Source of the DNA: Gammaproteobacteria bacterium
GTDB lineage: Bacteria; Pseudomonadota; Gammaproteobacteria; Burkholderiales; Burkholderiaceae_C
NCBI GenBank assembly: GCA_018815325.1
Contig: JAHIYE010000004.1
Span: 1 to 64,000, forward strand
Reading direction: 5' to 3'
Length of the DNA stretch: 64,000 nucleotides
Part shown: piece by piece, positions 53,331-64,000 of the stretch
How positions within the stretch are numbered: position 1 is the first letter of the stretch
How the letters are laid out: each line of letters starts with the position of its first letter
Notes under the pieces: generated by a model
Told to the model about the DNA's origin: nothing
Seen by the model: the letters and a program-made list of their open reading frames with translations, nothing else
The model's database searches: none
Translations under genes and position numbers: made by a program

Positions 53331-53723
53331 CTAACCGGGCGGGCTCGAGGCGCAGGCTGTAAGCGTAGTAGGCTCCGCGCTGATGGGAAGCCATTCGGTC
53401 ATGCGGTGGCAAAGGCCCTCAAAGCACACCTCGTAGTCAGGCACGTAGGTAGACCTTGCCAGCACGATCTCGCGCCGCCACGGGTCTGCCAATCGGTAAT
53501 GCCAGACACCGTTGAGCAACTGGGCGTTGGGCGGCGGATCCATGCCGGCACCCGAGCCACGGATGCGGGCTTGCGACAGGTGCAGCAGCTTGCCCGCGAT
53601 TTCGTAGTCTTCGTCCCACTCGATTTTCTCAATTGAATGGGTCCAGCGCAGCGTGAAGCTGCTGACTGGCAGGCTCACATACATGGTGCCTGCAGCCAAG
53701 CACAGTGCAGCAAGGGTCACCAT
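53331..53723 (-). CDS. DUF1850 protein linked to the TAXI-TRAP transporter
   Basis: A 130-residue protein beginning with a hydrophobic segment (VTLAALCLAAGTMYVSL) and containing FTLRWTHSIEKIEWDEDYEI and VCFEGLCHRMTEWLP, typical of DUF1850. In many genomes this family lies beside TAXI-type TRAP permeases, as here, with 3 nt to the permease stop. Probably an accessory periplasmic protein; role unknown. Confidence 0.82.
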   Translation of the reverse strand: MVTLAALCLAAGTMYVSLPVSSFTLRWTHSIEKIEWDEDYEIAGKLLHLSQARIRGSGAGMDPPPNAQLLNGVWHYRLADPWRREIVLARSTYVPDYEVCFEGLCHRMTEWLPISAEPTTLTACASSPPG

Positions 53724-53726
53724 GGC

Positions 53727-55784
<2,058 letters not shown>

Positions 55785-55786
55785 GT

Positions 55787-56761
55787 TTACTTCATCAACC
55801 CGACTTCACGGTAGTACTTGGCCGCGCCGGGGTGGAAGGTCACGCTCGTACCGCTGACGGCGGATTCGCGGTGAATACCCTTGGCGGCGCTGTGTGCTGC
55901 AACCAGCGTGTCGAGATTATCGAAAATTGCCTTGGTCATGGCGTACACCACATCGTCAGGCACGCCAGCGTGCGAAACGAGGAAGTTCTTGATCGCGATA
56001 GTGGGCGTGTCCACAGTCTGGCCGGTATAGGTGTTGGCCGGAATGGTGGCAACACCGTAGGCAGCGTCACCGATCTTGGCGACTATGTCGGCAGGAATCG
56101 GCACCACGACGATTTTCACCGAGGCAGCCAGGTCGCGCAGCGAGGCAACGCCGAGGCCGGCAGATTGCAGCGTGACGTCAAGCTGACGGTTCTTCATGAG
56201 TTCAACCGACTGGCCGAACGGCAGGTATTCAACCTTGGCGAAGTCGTCGTACGACAGGCCGGCAGCCTTGAGCACGGCACGCGCATTGAGCTCAGTGCCA
56301 GACTTGGGCGCGCCCACGGAGATGCGTTTGCCCTTGAGATCGGCCATGGTCTTGATGCCGGATTCTTCGCTGGCGACGATCTGGATGTAGTTGGCATAAA
56401 TGCCGGCCACTGCACGCAGCTTGTCCAGGGGCTTGGCAAAGCCGGCTTCGGCGTTGCCCTTCCAGGCATTGGACAGCGCATCCGCCAGCGTGAAGGCAAG
56501 CTCACCACGACCGGCTTGCAGCAGGTTGAGGTTTTCGGCAGAAGCCTTGGTGGACTGGACAGTCACCTTGGCATCAGGCAGGGCCTTGCCAAAAAGCTGC
56601 GACATCGCAACACCCATGGGGTAATACACACCACTTTGGCCACCCGTCAACACATTGACAAATTGCGCTGCGTGCACACTGGGCACAAAGGACATTGCGG
56701 CCGAGCCGAGAGCGCCGAGCACAAGAGAGCGTCGTTGGATGGGTGTTGAAATCGAATTCAT
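55787..56761 (-). CDS. TAXI family TRAP substrate-binding protein
   Basis: A 324-residue periplasmic binding protein of the TAXI group. It has a signal peptide with a twin-Arg-like QRRSLVLGALGSAAMS start and cleavage near VHA. Family features: NVLTGGQSGVYYPMGVAM, the ENLNLLQAGRGELAFTLADA block and GAPKSGTELNARAVLKAAGL. The ATG at 56761 is chosen; 17 upstream codons are open but lack a clear ribosome site. It captures substrate for the 4TM/12TM permease. The substrate, often glutamate-like or organic acid, is unknown. Confidence 0.92.
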   Translation of the reverse strand: MNSISTPIQRRSLVLGALGSAAMSFVPSVHAAQFVNVLTGGQSGVYYPMGVAMSQLFGKALPDAKVTVQSTKASAENLNLLQAGRGELAFTLADALSNAWKGNAEAGFAKPLDKLRAVAGIYANYIQIVASEESGIKTMADLKGKRISVGAPKSGTELNARAVLKAAGLSYDDFAKVEYLPFGQSVELMKNRQLDVTLQSAGLGVASLRDLAASVKIVVVPIPADIVAKIGDAAYGVATIPANTYTGQTVDTPTIAIKNFLVSHAGVPDDVVYAMTKAIFDNLDTLVAAHSAAKGIHRESAVSGTSVTFHPGAAKYYREVGLMK

Positions 56762-56821
56762 GTGAACTTCCTGGTCTTCTTGGGGTTTGGAAAAAGATGT
56801 GACTGCACGCACATGACGTGA

Positions 56822-56850
56822 GTTCTAAACTATAGCTTTATGAAATGCAA
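56822..56850 (-). promoter_or_regulatory. Candidate promoter of the TAXI-TRAP operon
   Basis: On the minus strand TTGCAT (56850-56845) and TAGAAC (56827-56822) are 17 nt apart, about 60 nt before the binding-protein start, in an AT-rich divergent region shared with the MFS gene. Confidence 0.5.
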
Positions 56851-56913
56851 TGATGAATCGGGGAATACCCATTATATATTTGTGCAAATATTTTAATACA
56901 TGAAGGATACGGT

Positions 56914-58200
56914 TTGGGAAATCTTTTGATACCCATGACGTCGCTGCTTAGCGGCGCGGGGTTGCTGGTGGTCGGTGTCGGTCTTCTTTTTTCTGCCATC
57001 GGCGCGCAAGCCGGAGCGGCGCAGTTCCCGGTGTTCGTGACCGGACTCATCATGTCGGCGTATTTCGCCGGTTTCGTCTACGGCACCTATGCCTGCCCGG
57101 CCATCATTCGCCGCGTGGGCCATATCCGCGCGTTCGCGGCGATGGCCTCGATTGCGTCCACCATGCCCATCCTGCATGCGCTGTGGCTCAACCCCTTTTT
57201 CTGGGGGCTGCTGCGTTTTGTCACCGGCATCTGCCTGGTGGGCCTGTACATCGTGTTGGAGAGCTGGCTCAATGTGCTGGCACAGAGCCACCAGCGTGGC
57301 AAAGTGTTTGCGGCCTACATGGTGGTCAACCAGGTCGCGCTGGCGCTGGGCCAGTGGCTGCTGCTCGTGGGCGACAAGCTGGCCTTCGTACCGTTTGCAC
57401 TGGTCTCGGTGCTGTTTTCGTTTGCCTTGCTGCCAATCACGCTGACGCCGGTGCCTGAACCCGAACCGATGGAAGCCCCGAGCCTGGGATTGAAGGAGTT
57501 GTTTGCGCTCACGCCCATCGGGGTGATCGGCTCGGTGGCCTCGGGGGCGCTGAACGGCACCTTCTACAGCCTGGGCCATGTGTTTGGTCAGCGCGTGGGC
57601 TTCAGTGATGCAGGCATTGCCACCTTCATGGCGGCCACCATCCTCGGTGGTGCGGCATTCCAGTGGCCAGTGGGGCATTTGTCCGACCGCATGGACAGGC
57701 GCACCGTGATCTTCTGGGTCTGTGTGGCAGGTGCGGCCGTGGCGCTGACCGGCTTTTACCTGGCCCTGGATTCCGAGGCTGCGCTGATCGGGCTGGGCGC
57801 CATTTACGGCGGCCTCGCCTTCACGGTGTATGGCCTGAGCGTGGCGCATGCCAATGACCTGGTGGACCGCTCCCGCGTGCTGCAGGTGACGGGTGGCCTG
57901 CTGCTGCTGCATGGCATTGGTGCTACCGCCGGGCCTACCCTGGCCGGCGGCATGATGGACATGATGGGGCCGGGCAGCCTGTTGCTCTTCTTTGCCGGCG
58001 TGATGAGTCTGCTGGCACTGGCCGTCTGGCACTACAAGCGCATCAAGCCGCTGAACCGTGGCGAACCCGGCGAGAAGGCCGACTATGTGCTCATGGGCAG
58101 TGGCTCGCAAGCGGTGTTGCAGATGGACCCGCGCGGCCCGGAGGCCGAGTCGACCGGCAACGACAGCGTGCAGACACCAAACACCTCGCCAACAGCATGA
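56914..58200 (+). CDS. MFS transporter (YcaD/quinate-like group)
   Basis: A 428-residue protein with twelve helices typical of the major facilitator superfamily. A-like motif: GYLVGHLSDR-type segment seen as PVGHLSDRMDRRTV (about 251-264); YVLESWLNVLAQSHQRGKVF is characteristic of the YcaD-type group. The start may be TTG 56914 (AAGGA 7 nt upstream) or ATG 56935. The substrate is unknown. Its stop overlaps the methyltransferase start by 4 nt. Confidence 0.85.
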   Translation: MGNLLIPMTSLLSGAGLLVVGVGLLFSAIGAQAGAAQFPVFVTGLIMSAYFAGFVYGTYACPAIIRRVGHIRAFAAMASIASTMPILHALWLNPFFWGLLRFVTGICLVGLYIVLESWLNVLAQSHQRGKVFAAYMVVNQVALALGQWLLLVGDKLAFVPFALVSVLFSFALLPITLTPVPEPEPMEAPSLGLKELFALTPIGVIGSVASGALNGTFYSLGHVFGQRVGFSDAGIATFMAATILGGAAFQWPVGHLSDRMDRRTVIFWVCVAGAAVALTGFYLALDSEAALIGLGAIYGGLAFTVYGLSVAHANDLVDRSRVLQVTGGLLLLHGIGATAGPTLAGGMMDMMGPGSLLLFFAGVMSLLALAVWHYKRIKPLNRGEPGEKADYVLMGSGSQAVLQMDPRGPEAESTGNDSVQTPNTSPTA

Positions 58201-58820
58201 GCAGTTCCTGGTACGACCGCTTCATCCTGCCGCGGGCACTGGACATCGCCTGCGGCCTGCCCATGATCGGCCGCCAGCGCGTGCTGGTGGTGCCGCTGGC
58301 ACAGGGCCGCGTGCTGGAGATCGGCGTGGGGACAGGGTTGAACATGCGCTATTACGACAAAGCCCGCGTGAGCAGGATCACCGCGCTCGACCCGGCGCTG
58401 GAGTTGCACCCGCTGGCACGCGAGCGTATCGCGCAGGCCGGACTGGAGGTCGAACTGCTGGGCCTCTCGGCTGAGCAGATACCGCTGCCCGAAGCCAGCT
58501 TTGACACGGTACTGATGACCTACACGCTGTGCACCATCCCCGACCCGCTAGCCGCCCTCAGGGAGATGCGTCGCGTGCTGGCCCCGGGTGGGCGACTGCT
58601 GTACTGCGAGCATGGCCGCGCACCGGACGCCTCGGTGCGACGCTGGCAGGAACGCCTGCAGCCACTGTGGGGGCCGCTGGCGGGCGGCTGTCACCTGGGA
58701 CGCGATATCCCTGCACTGCTGAAAGAAGCCGGCTTCAAGCTACCCGACCTGCACACACGCTACCTGCCCGGACCACGGCCTTTCACCTTCCATTACTGGG
58801 GTGAAGCCGTCGCACCCTGA
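58197..58820 (+). CDS. Class I SAM-dependent methyltransferase
   Basis: A 207-residue methyltransferase with motif I VLEIGVGTGLNMRYY (residues about 40-53), an acidic end of strand 2 (ALDPALELHP), motif LPEASFDTVLMTYTLCTIPDP and the GGRLLYCEHGRAPD post-motif. It resembles the UbiE/Methyltransf_11 group. It is coupled to the upstream MFS gene. The substrate is unknown. Confidence 0.87.
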   Translation: MSSSWYDRFILPRALDIACGLPMIGRQRVLVVPLAQGRVLEIGVGTGLNMRYYDKARVSRITALDPALELHPLARERIAQAGLEVELLGLSAEQIPLPEASFDTVLMTYTLCTIPDPLAALREMRRVLAPGGRLLYCEHGRAPDASVRRWQERLQPLWGPLAGGCHLGRDIPALLKEAGFKLPDLHTRYLPGPRPFTFHYWGEAVAP

Positions 58821-58902
58821 GCCGCGCGGCCAGCAGAAACGGCAGCCCCTGCTGCAGGTGCCGGCCTATACTAGGTAATTCGATTCACAGAGCCCTTTCA
58901 AG

Positions 58903-59280
58903 ATGAGCACAGAACGCGTACTCTTTGCCTTTGTCATCGTGCTGGCGTTGACGCTGAATGCCGGCTTCATTACCGGTGACATGGCCGACATCCGGCACCA
59001 CAATGTCTACGAGCTGTTCGCCGCGCTGGTGGTGAGCCTCGTGGCCACCGTCATGAAGTTCGGTGACCGCTCACCCCTGGGCTCCACCATGCTGGCCACC
59101 AGCCTGGTGGCCGACCTGCAACTCATCGCTGCCGCCGTGGCCTGGGGCATATACGGCCAGGCCGATGTGCTCACGGCACACCAGAGCGTGACCGTCGTGT
59201 CGCTCGCCGTGGGTGCCGGTGTCGCCAATGTCGTGTCGGTGGTGATGCTGATCATCGAGATGGCCAATCTGCGGCGATGA
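58903..59280 (+). CDS. Small membrane protein coupled to the potassium channel
   Basis: A 125-residue protein with four hydrophobic segments (LFAFVIVLALTLNAGF, LFAALVVSLVATVMKF, LIAAAVAWGIYG, VTVVSLAVGAGVANVVSVVM). I recall this as DUF6394-like, unconfirmed. It overlaps the following channel gene by 4 nt (ATGA), so a role as a channel partner is likely by position. Confidence 0.7.
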   Translation: MSTERVLFAFVIVLALTLNAGFITGDMADIRHHNVYELFAALVVSLVATVMKFGDRSPLGSTMLATSLVADLQLIAAAVAWGIYGQADVLTAHQSVTVVSLAVGAGVANVVSVVMLIIEMANLRR

Positions 59281-60983
59281 TCATTCAGCGCGCCCGCCAC
59301 GGCATCTTCATCCTGCTGCGGCGTCTGCGGATGCCGCTGATGGTGCTGATCGGGGTGTATGCGGTCGCCGTCCTGGGCTTCACGCTGATCGATGGCATCG
59401 ACCCCCAGGGCCGCCCCTGGCGGATGAGCTTCCTGCATGCCTTCTACTTCGTGAGCTTTCTGGGCACCACGATTGGCCTGGGCGAGATCCCCTACCCCTT
59501 CACCGATGTGCAGCGCCTGTGGGCCACGGCGTCGATCTACGGCACCGTCATCGCGTGGCTCTATGCCATCGGCTCACTGTTCAACGTGTTGCAGGACCCG
59601 ATGTTCCGGCGCATCCTGCACGAGAACGGCGTGGGGCGCGCCGTGCGCCGCATTGACGAGCCCTTCTACCTCATCTGCGGCTACGACGATGCGGGCAGCC
59701 ATGTCACGCGCGAGCTGGCCGAGGATGGCACCCGGCTGGTGGTTATCGACGAGTCCAGCGTGCGCATTGACTCCATTGAGGTGGAAGACCTCACCATCCC
59801 GGTACCGGCCCTGAGCGGTGACGCGAGCGACCCCAAGACCATGGTGCTGGCCGGGCTGACCAGCGGCCACTGTGCGGGCGTGCTGGCCCTGACGGGGGAC
59901 GACCAGATCAACATCAAGATTTCCCTGACGGCGCACCTGCTCAACCCCGATGTGCCCGTGCTGTGTGGCGCGCGCAACCATGAGTCGCATGCACGCATGG
60001 CTGCTGCAGGGGTGAACCACATCATCAACCCCTACGACACCTTTGCCGAGCGGGTGGCACTGTCCATCCGCACGCCAAGTCTTCACGTCATCTACGAGAG
60101 CCTGACCACCCAGCGCGGCACGGCGATGGATGAGGCTCCCAGGATCCCGCGCGGGCGCTGGATACTCTGCGGGACTGGCCTGTTCACGCGCACGCTGCGT
60201 CGCCAGCTCGAACGCCTGCAGATCGAGACCGTCATGGTGGACCCCCAGCTCGAGGAGAACGAGATCGATGCGAGCCACATCAAGGGTGATCCAACCGACC
60301 CGGATGTGCTGCGCGCTGCTGGCGTGGACGACGCCACGGCCGTGGTGGCCGGTACGGTCGTGGATATCGACAACCTCGCCATCACGATGGCTGCTCGCAA
60401 CCTGAACAAGGAGCTGTTCATCGTGGCGCGGCAGACCCAGCGGCGCAACACTTCGGTATTTCGTGCTGCCCCGGCCGACCTGATCATGCTCAGCGGCTAT
60501 GTGGTGGCAGCGGAGGTGCTTCGCGTGATCCGGGCGCCGCAGCTCGCCACCTTTTTGCGCCGTGCGCGCGACGAGGACGAGGACTGGGCCGCCGCGCTGC
60601 TCAAGCGCATGCGCGACGTCATTGGCGAAGACATTGTGGAGTCCTGGTCGGTAGAGATCACGCCGCAGGAAAGCCCTACGGTGTGTGCCGAATTTGCGCG
60701 GGGTGAGCAGGTGTCACTGCGCCAGCTCATGACCCGACCAGACAGCAGTGGCGGCCTGATCCGCGCGCTGCCCCTGTTGCTGCAGCGTGGCCAGGAGCGC
60801 GAGCTGCGCCCGCATATCGATACCCTGCTGCAATTGGGCGACCGTGTGCTGTGCTGCGGTCAGGCCCGGGCCCGCTCCACCATGCGCCGCAATATCACGG
60901 CGCATGAGTTGCCAGAAACCCTCATGGGTCCGATGCAACCAGTCTCGCTACGACGCAAGGCCAGGGAACAACAGGCTGCTTGA
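59277..60983 (+). CDS. Potassium channel protein with RCK/TrkA-N domains
   Basis: A 568-residue protein. Two membrane helices flank a pore loop whose filter reads FLGTTIGLGEIPYPFTD (residues about 60-76). Then come RCK (TrkA-N) Rossmann domains: the first starts FYLICGYDDAGSHVTREL and the second RGRWILCGTGLFTRTLRRQL, with TrkA-C-like ends. The filter TIGLGE differs from the classical TVGYG, as in some channels of this group. It could gate potassium flow in response to nucleotides. Confidence 0.87.
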   Translation: MIIQRARHGIFILLRRLRMPLMVLIGVYAVAVLGFTLIDGIDPQGRPWRMSFLHAFYFVSFLGTTIGLGEIPYPFTDVQRLWATASIYGTVIAWLYAIGSLFNVLQDPMFRRILHENGVGRAVRRIDEPFYLICGYDDAGSHVTRELAEDGTRLVVIDESSVRIDSIEVEDLTIPVPALSGDASDPKTMVLAGLTSGHCAGVLALTGDDQINIKISLTAHLLNPDVPVLCGARNHESHARMAAAGVNHIINPYDTFAERVALSIRTPSLHVIYESLTTQRGTAMDEAPRIPRGRWILCGTGLFTRTLRRQLERLQIETVMVDPQLEENEIDASHIKGDPTDPDVLRAAGVDDATAVVAGTVVDIDNLAITMAARNLNKELFIVARQTQRRNTSVFRAAPADLIMLSGYVVAAEVLRVIRAPQLATFLRRARDEDEDWAAALLKRMRDVIGEDIVESWSVEITPQESPTVCAEFARGEQVSLRQLMTRPDSSGGLIRALPLLLQRGQERELRPHIDTLLQLGDRVLCCGQARARSTMRRNITAHELPETLMGPMQPVSLRRKAREQQAA

Positions 60984-61034
60984 GCCCCCTGCTCGGCAAC
61001 GCTCCAACGCTCACCTGGCAGTTGCTGAATCAGC

Positions 61035-61964
61035 TCACGTGTTGACTGGGCCAGCAGCATCGCCGGCCTCCCTGGCCATCCGCACGTCCAGTGTGCCGGA
61101 GCGGATGTGCAGGTCGCGCTGCGGAAACGGAATTTCGATGCCCCGCACCTTGAGGGCATCGTCAAGCGCCCACATCAGCGAAGCATGGGTGGATGCAGGG
61201 CGCGTGGTGAGCGCACGGTCGGCCCAGACGATGAGTTCATAGTCCATCGAGTTGTCGCCATACTTGATGAGCCAGACGGCAGTGCTCATGCGATCGTTCT
61301 CCACCACACCTTTCACATTGCGTGCGGCCTCGATGCCAGCCTCGCGCACCAGCTCTTTCGGTGTACCGTAGGCCACGCCAAAAGGAATATGCATGCGGCG
61401 ATGGGCATCGTCGAGTGTCCAGTTGACGACGCGGCCGTTGATGAACTCGGAGTTGGGCACCAGCACATCGAGCGAATCGTTGGTTGTGACCCGGGTGTAG
61501 CGCATGGCAATCTCGCGCACATGACCACGCACGCCAGATTCGAGGTCAACGAAGTCACCCACCTTGAGACTTCGCTCGAGCAGAATGATCACACCCGAGA
61601 CAAAGTTGCTGAACACGTTCTGCAGGCCAAAGCCCAGGCCCACGGCCAGCGCACTGCCAAGCAGTGCAATGCTGGTGAGGTCGATGCCGATGTAGTTCAG
61701 GCCAATGACGGTACCCAGTACCCACACGCCATAGCGCATGAGGCGACTCAACAGGTGGATGCGGGCAAACTTCCAGGGCTCATCGGCATAGCGCCGGGCC
61801 AGCCGGTGCACGCTGCGTTCCAGCATGCCGGCAAACCACCAGATCCCCACCACGAACACCATCGCCATGAGCAGCCCGGCCAGACTGATCCTGGTTCCCC
61901 CGATATTGAACAGACGGGAGGCCATGTCGTTGATTTCTGTCAGCAAGCTGTCTGGCCCCATCAT
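61035..61964 (-). CDS. Mechanosensitive channel MscS-like
   Basis: A 309-residue protein with three or more helices and the MscS core: ALLGSALAVGLGFGLQNVFSNFVSGVIIL (TM3 with alternating Gly/Ala), SLKVGDFVDLESGVRGHVREIAMRYTRVTTND and LVPNSEFINGRVVNW. It protects cells from osmotic downshock. Its N-terminal extension is modest, so it is of the small MscS or YnaI-like size. It is divergent from the usp gene. Confidence 0.93.
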   Translation of the reverse strand: MMGPDSLLTEINDMASRLFNIGGTRISLAGLLMAMVFVVGIWWFAGMLERSVHRLARRYADEPWKFARIHLLSRLMRYGVWVLGTVIGLNYIGIDLTSIALLGSALAVGLGFGLQNVFSNFVSGVIILLERSLKVGDFVDLESGVRGHVREIAMRYTRVTTNDSLDVLVPNSEFINGRVVNWTLDDAHRRMHIPFGVAYGTPKELVREAGIEAARNVKGVVENDRMSTAVWLIKYGDNSMDYELIVWADRALTTRPASTHASLMWALDDALKVRGIEIPFPQRDLHIRSGTLDVRMAREAGDAAGPVNT

Positions 61965-62134
61965 GGCGCTCCTGAAGTCAGGGGACCCGCATCACCACCC
62001 GCTCGCGTAGCGTCCTGTCCACGCCATGGCGCTGACAGGGTGAAGACGGAAATGTGCGTAGACATCAAGCTCATGAATTGGTCAGTATATAGAGGCCTCA
62101 GGGGCGTCAACCAGCGTCGGGGATGTCACCTTGT

Positions 62135-62148
62135 TTGATTTGCATCAA
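62135..62148 (+). promoter_or_regulatory. FNR/Anr box upstream of usp
   Basis: TTGAT-TTGC-ATCAA is a perfect FNR/Anr consensus (TTGAT-N4-ATCAA) at 62135-62148. A -10 like TAAACT at 62170-62175 places the expected start near 62183, so the box centre would be at about -41.5, the class II activator position. Confidence 0.78.
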
Positions 62149-62200
62149 GTCCCCATACCCTGCCAGTCCTAAACTGAAAGTTCAGCAACAGGAGACTTTC

Positions 62201-62629
62201 ATGAAAATACTTCTTGCAGTGGATGGCAGCCCGTATACCAAGAAAATGCTGGCCTATTTGACCGCGCATGATGAGATGTTCGGTGCCCAGCACGACTACA
62301 CCCTCTTTACTGTGACGGACATCCCCCCTGTGCCCCCAGGCATTCCGATTCCCGAAAACAAGGCGTCTGAGGCACGGCGCTGTGCCGAAGCGGCCGAGAA
62401 GGTGCTGGCCCCCATCAGCAAGTTCCTGCTCAAGAGCGGCATTGACGCCCACAGCGCCCACAAGACGGGCCATGTCGGAAAGATGATTGCCGAATTCGCC
62501 GAGAAGGGCAAGTTCGACATGGTGGTCATGGGCTCGCATGGCCATGGCAACCTGGGCAACCTCGTGATGGGTTCGGTGGCCACCAAGGTGCTGGCCATGT
62601 GCAAGGTACCCGTGATGCTGGTGCGTTAA
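62201..62629 (+). CDS. Universal stress protein (UspA family)
   Basis: A 142-residue UspA-fold protein: [16 protein letters not shown] at the N-terminus, and the nucleotide-binding [21 protein letters not shown] near residue 108 (G-x2-G-x9-G-S). AGGAG precedes the ATG at 62201. Such proteins help survival under hypoxia, starvation and other stress. A preceding FNR/Anr site suggests induction at low oxygen. Confidence 0.93.
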   Translation: MKILLAVDGSPYTKKMLAYLTAHDEMFGAQHDYTLFTVTDIPPVPPGIPIPENKASEARRCAEAAEKVLAPISKFLLKSGIDAHSAHKTGHVGKMIAEFAEKGKFDMVVMGSHGHGNLGNLVMGSVATKVLAMCKVPVMLVR

Positions 62630-62727
62630 AGCCCGCCTCATCACAAGCTCAACGCCTGGACGGCACCCCCGATACCCGACCTCTGGTTTGGGTGGGGCCA
62701 GCTTCCGCAGCCACCATGGAGGACGCG

Positions 62728-64000
<1,273 letters not shown>

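Overview
The window is high-GC, densely coded DNA with the gene content and order of a betaproteobacterium of the order Burkholderiales, most likely family Comamonadaceae. Evidence for this is the trmJ-cysE operon divergent from suhB, rpsU followed by yqeY, a tripartite TAXI-type TRAP transporter with a DUF1850 gene, and a short interspersed repeat of a type I associate with this family. No species can be named from the sequence alone. I saw no rRNA, tRNA, CRISPR array, transposase or phage gene.

Layout. Positions 0.2-9.7 kb hold housekeeping genes: rpsU, yqeY, an exported hydrolase, pmbA divergent from darP, mogA, a LysR regulator divergent from an SbtA-like bicarbonate transporter, cysE, trmJ and suhB. 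Positions 9.7-16.6 kb hold two tandem, paralogous PAS/GGDEF/EAL cyclic-di-GMP proteins. Positions 16.8-23.7 kb hold mutS, a hydrolase, uppP, a NIPSNAP protein, a pseudo-receiver/GAF pair and a DTW-domain tRNA-modifying enzyme. Positions 23.7-31.5 kb hold a MacAB-like export system, small membrane proteins and a LytS/LytTR two-component system preceded by two related 2TM proteins.

Positions 32.6-39.4 kb are the accessory part. GlnRS carries an unusual internal insertion of about 100 residues. It is followed by a frameshifted zeta-toxin-like kinase, gene remnants, a second degenerate copy of the glnS 3' end, an AT-richer DUF262/DUF1524 (GmrSD-like) defence gene, a DUF427 gene and a MntA/HepT toxin-antitoxin pair. 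Positions 39.5-53.3 kb mix metabolic and repair genes: amidase, rluE, a Dsb-like lipoprotein, a degenerate HMCES-family protein, a 3'-5' exonuclease, a proton antiporter, split YeeE/YedE transporters, a membrane-anchored Mrr-like nuclease and a haloacid dehalogenase. Positions 53.3-64 kb hold the TAXI-TRAP transporter, an MFS transporter, a methyltransferase, a TrkA-type potassium channel, an MscS channel, an FNR/Anr-type controlled universal stress protein and the start of an acetyl-CoA synthetase.

The most unexpected pattern is a 54-bp interspersed element found seven times in either orientation, always exactly 54 nt by my alignment. Five copies lie inside reading frames (trmJ, mutS, a MacA-like adaptor, a LytS kinase and its LytTR regulator). 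Because 54 is a multiple of three, each reads through without breaking the frame and supplies 18-19 residues at a linker or variable loop. This looks like a mobile or formerly mobile repeat that creates in-frame peptide insertions.
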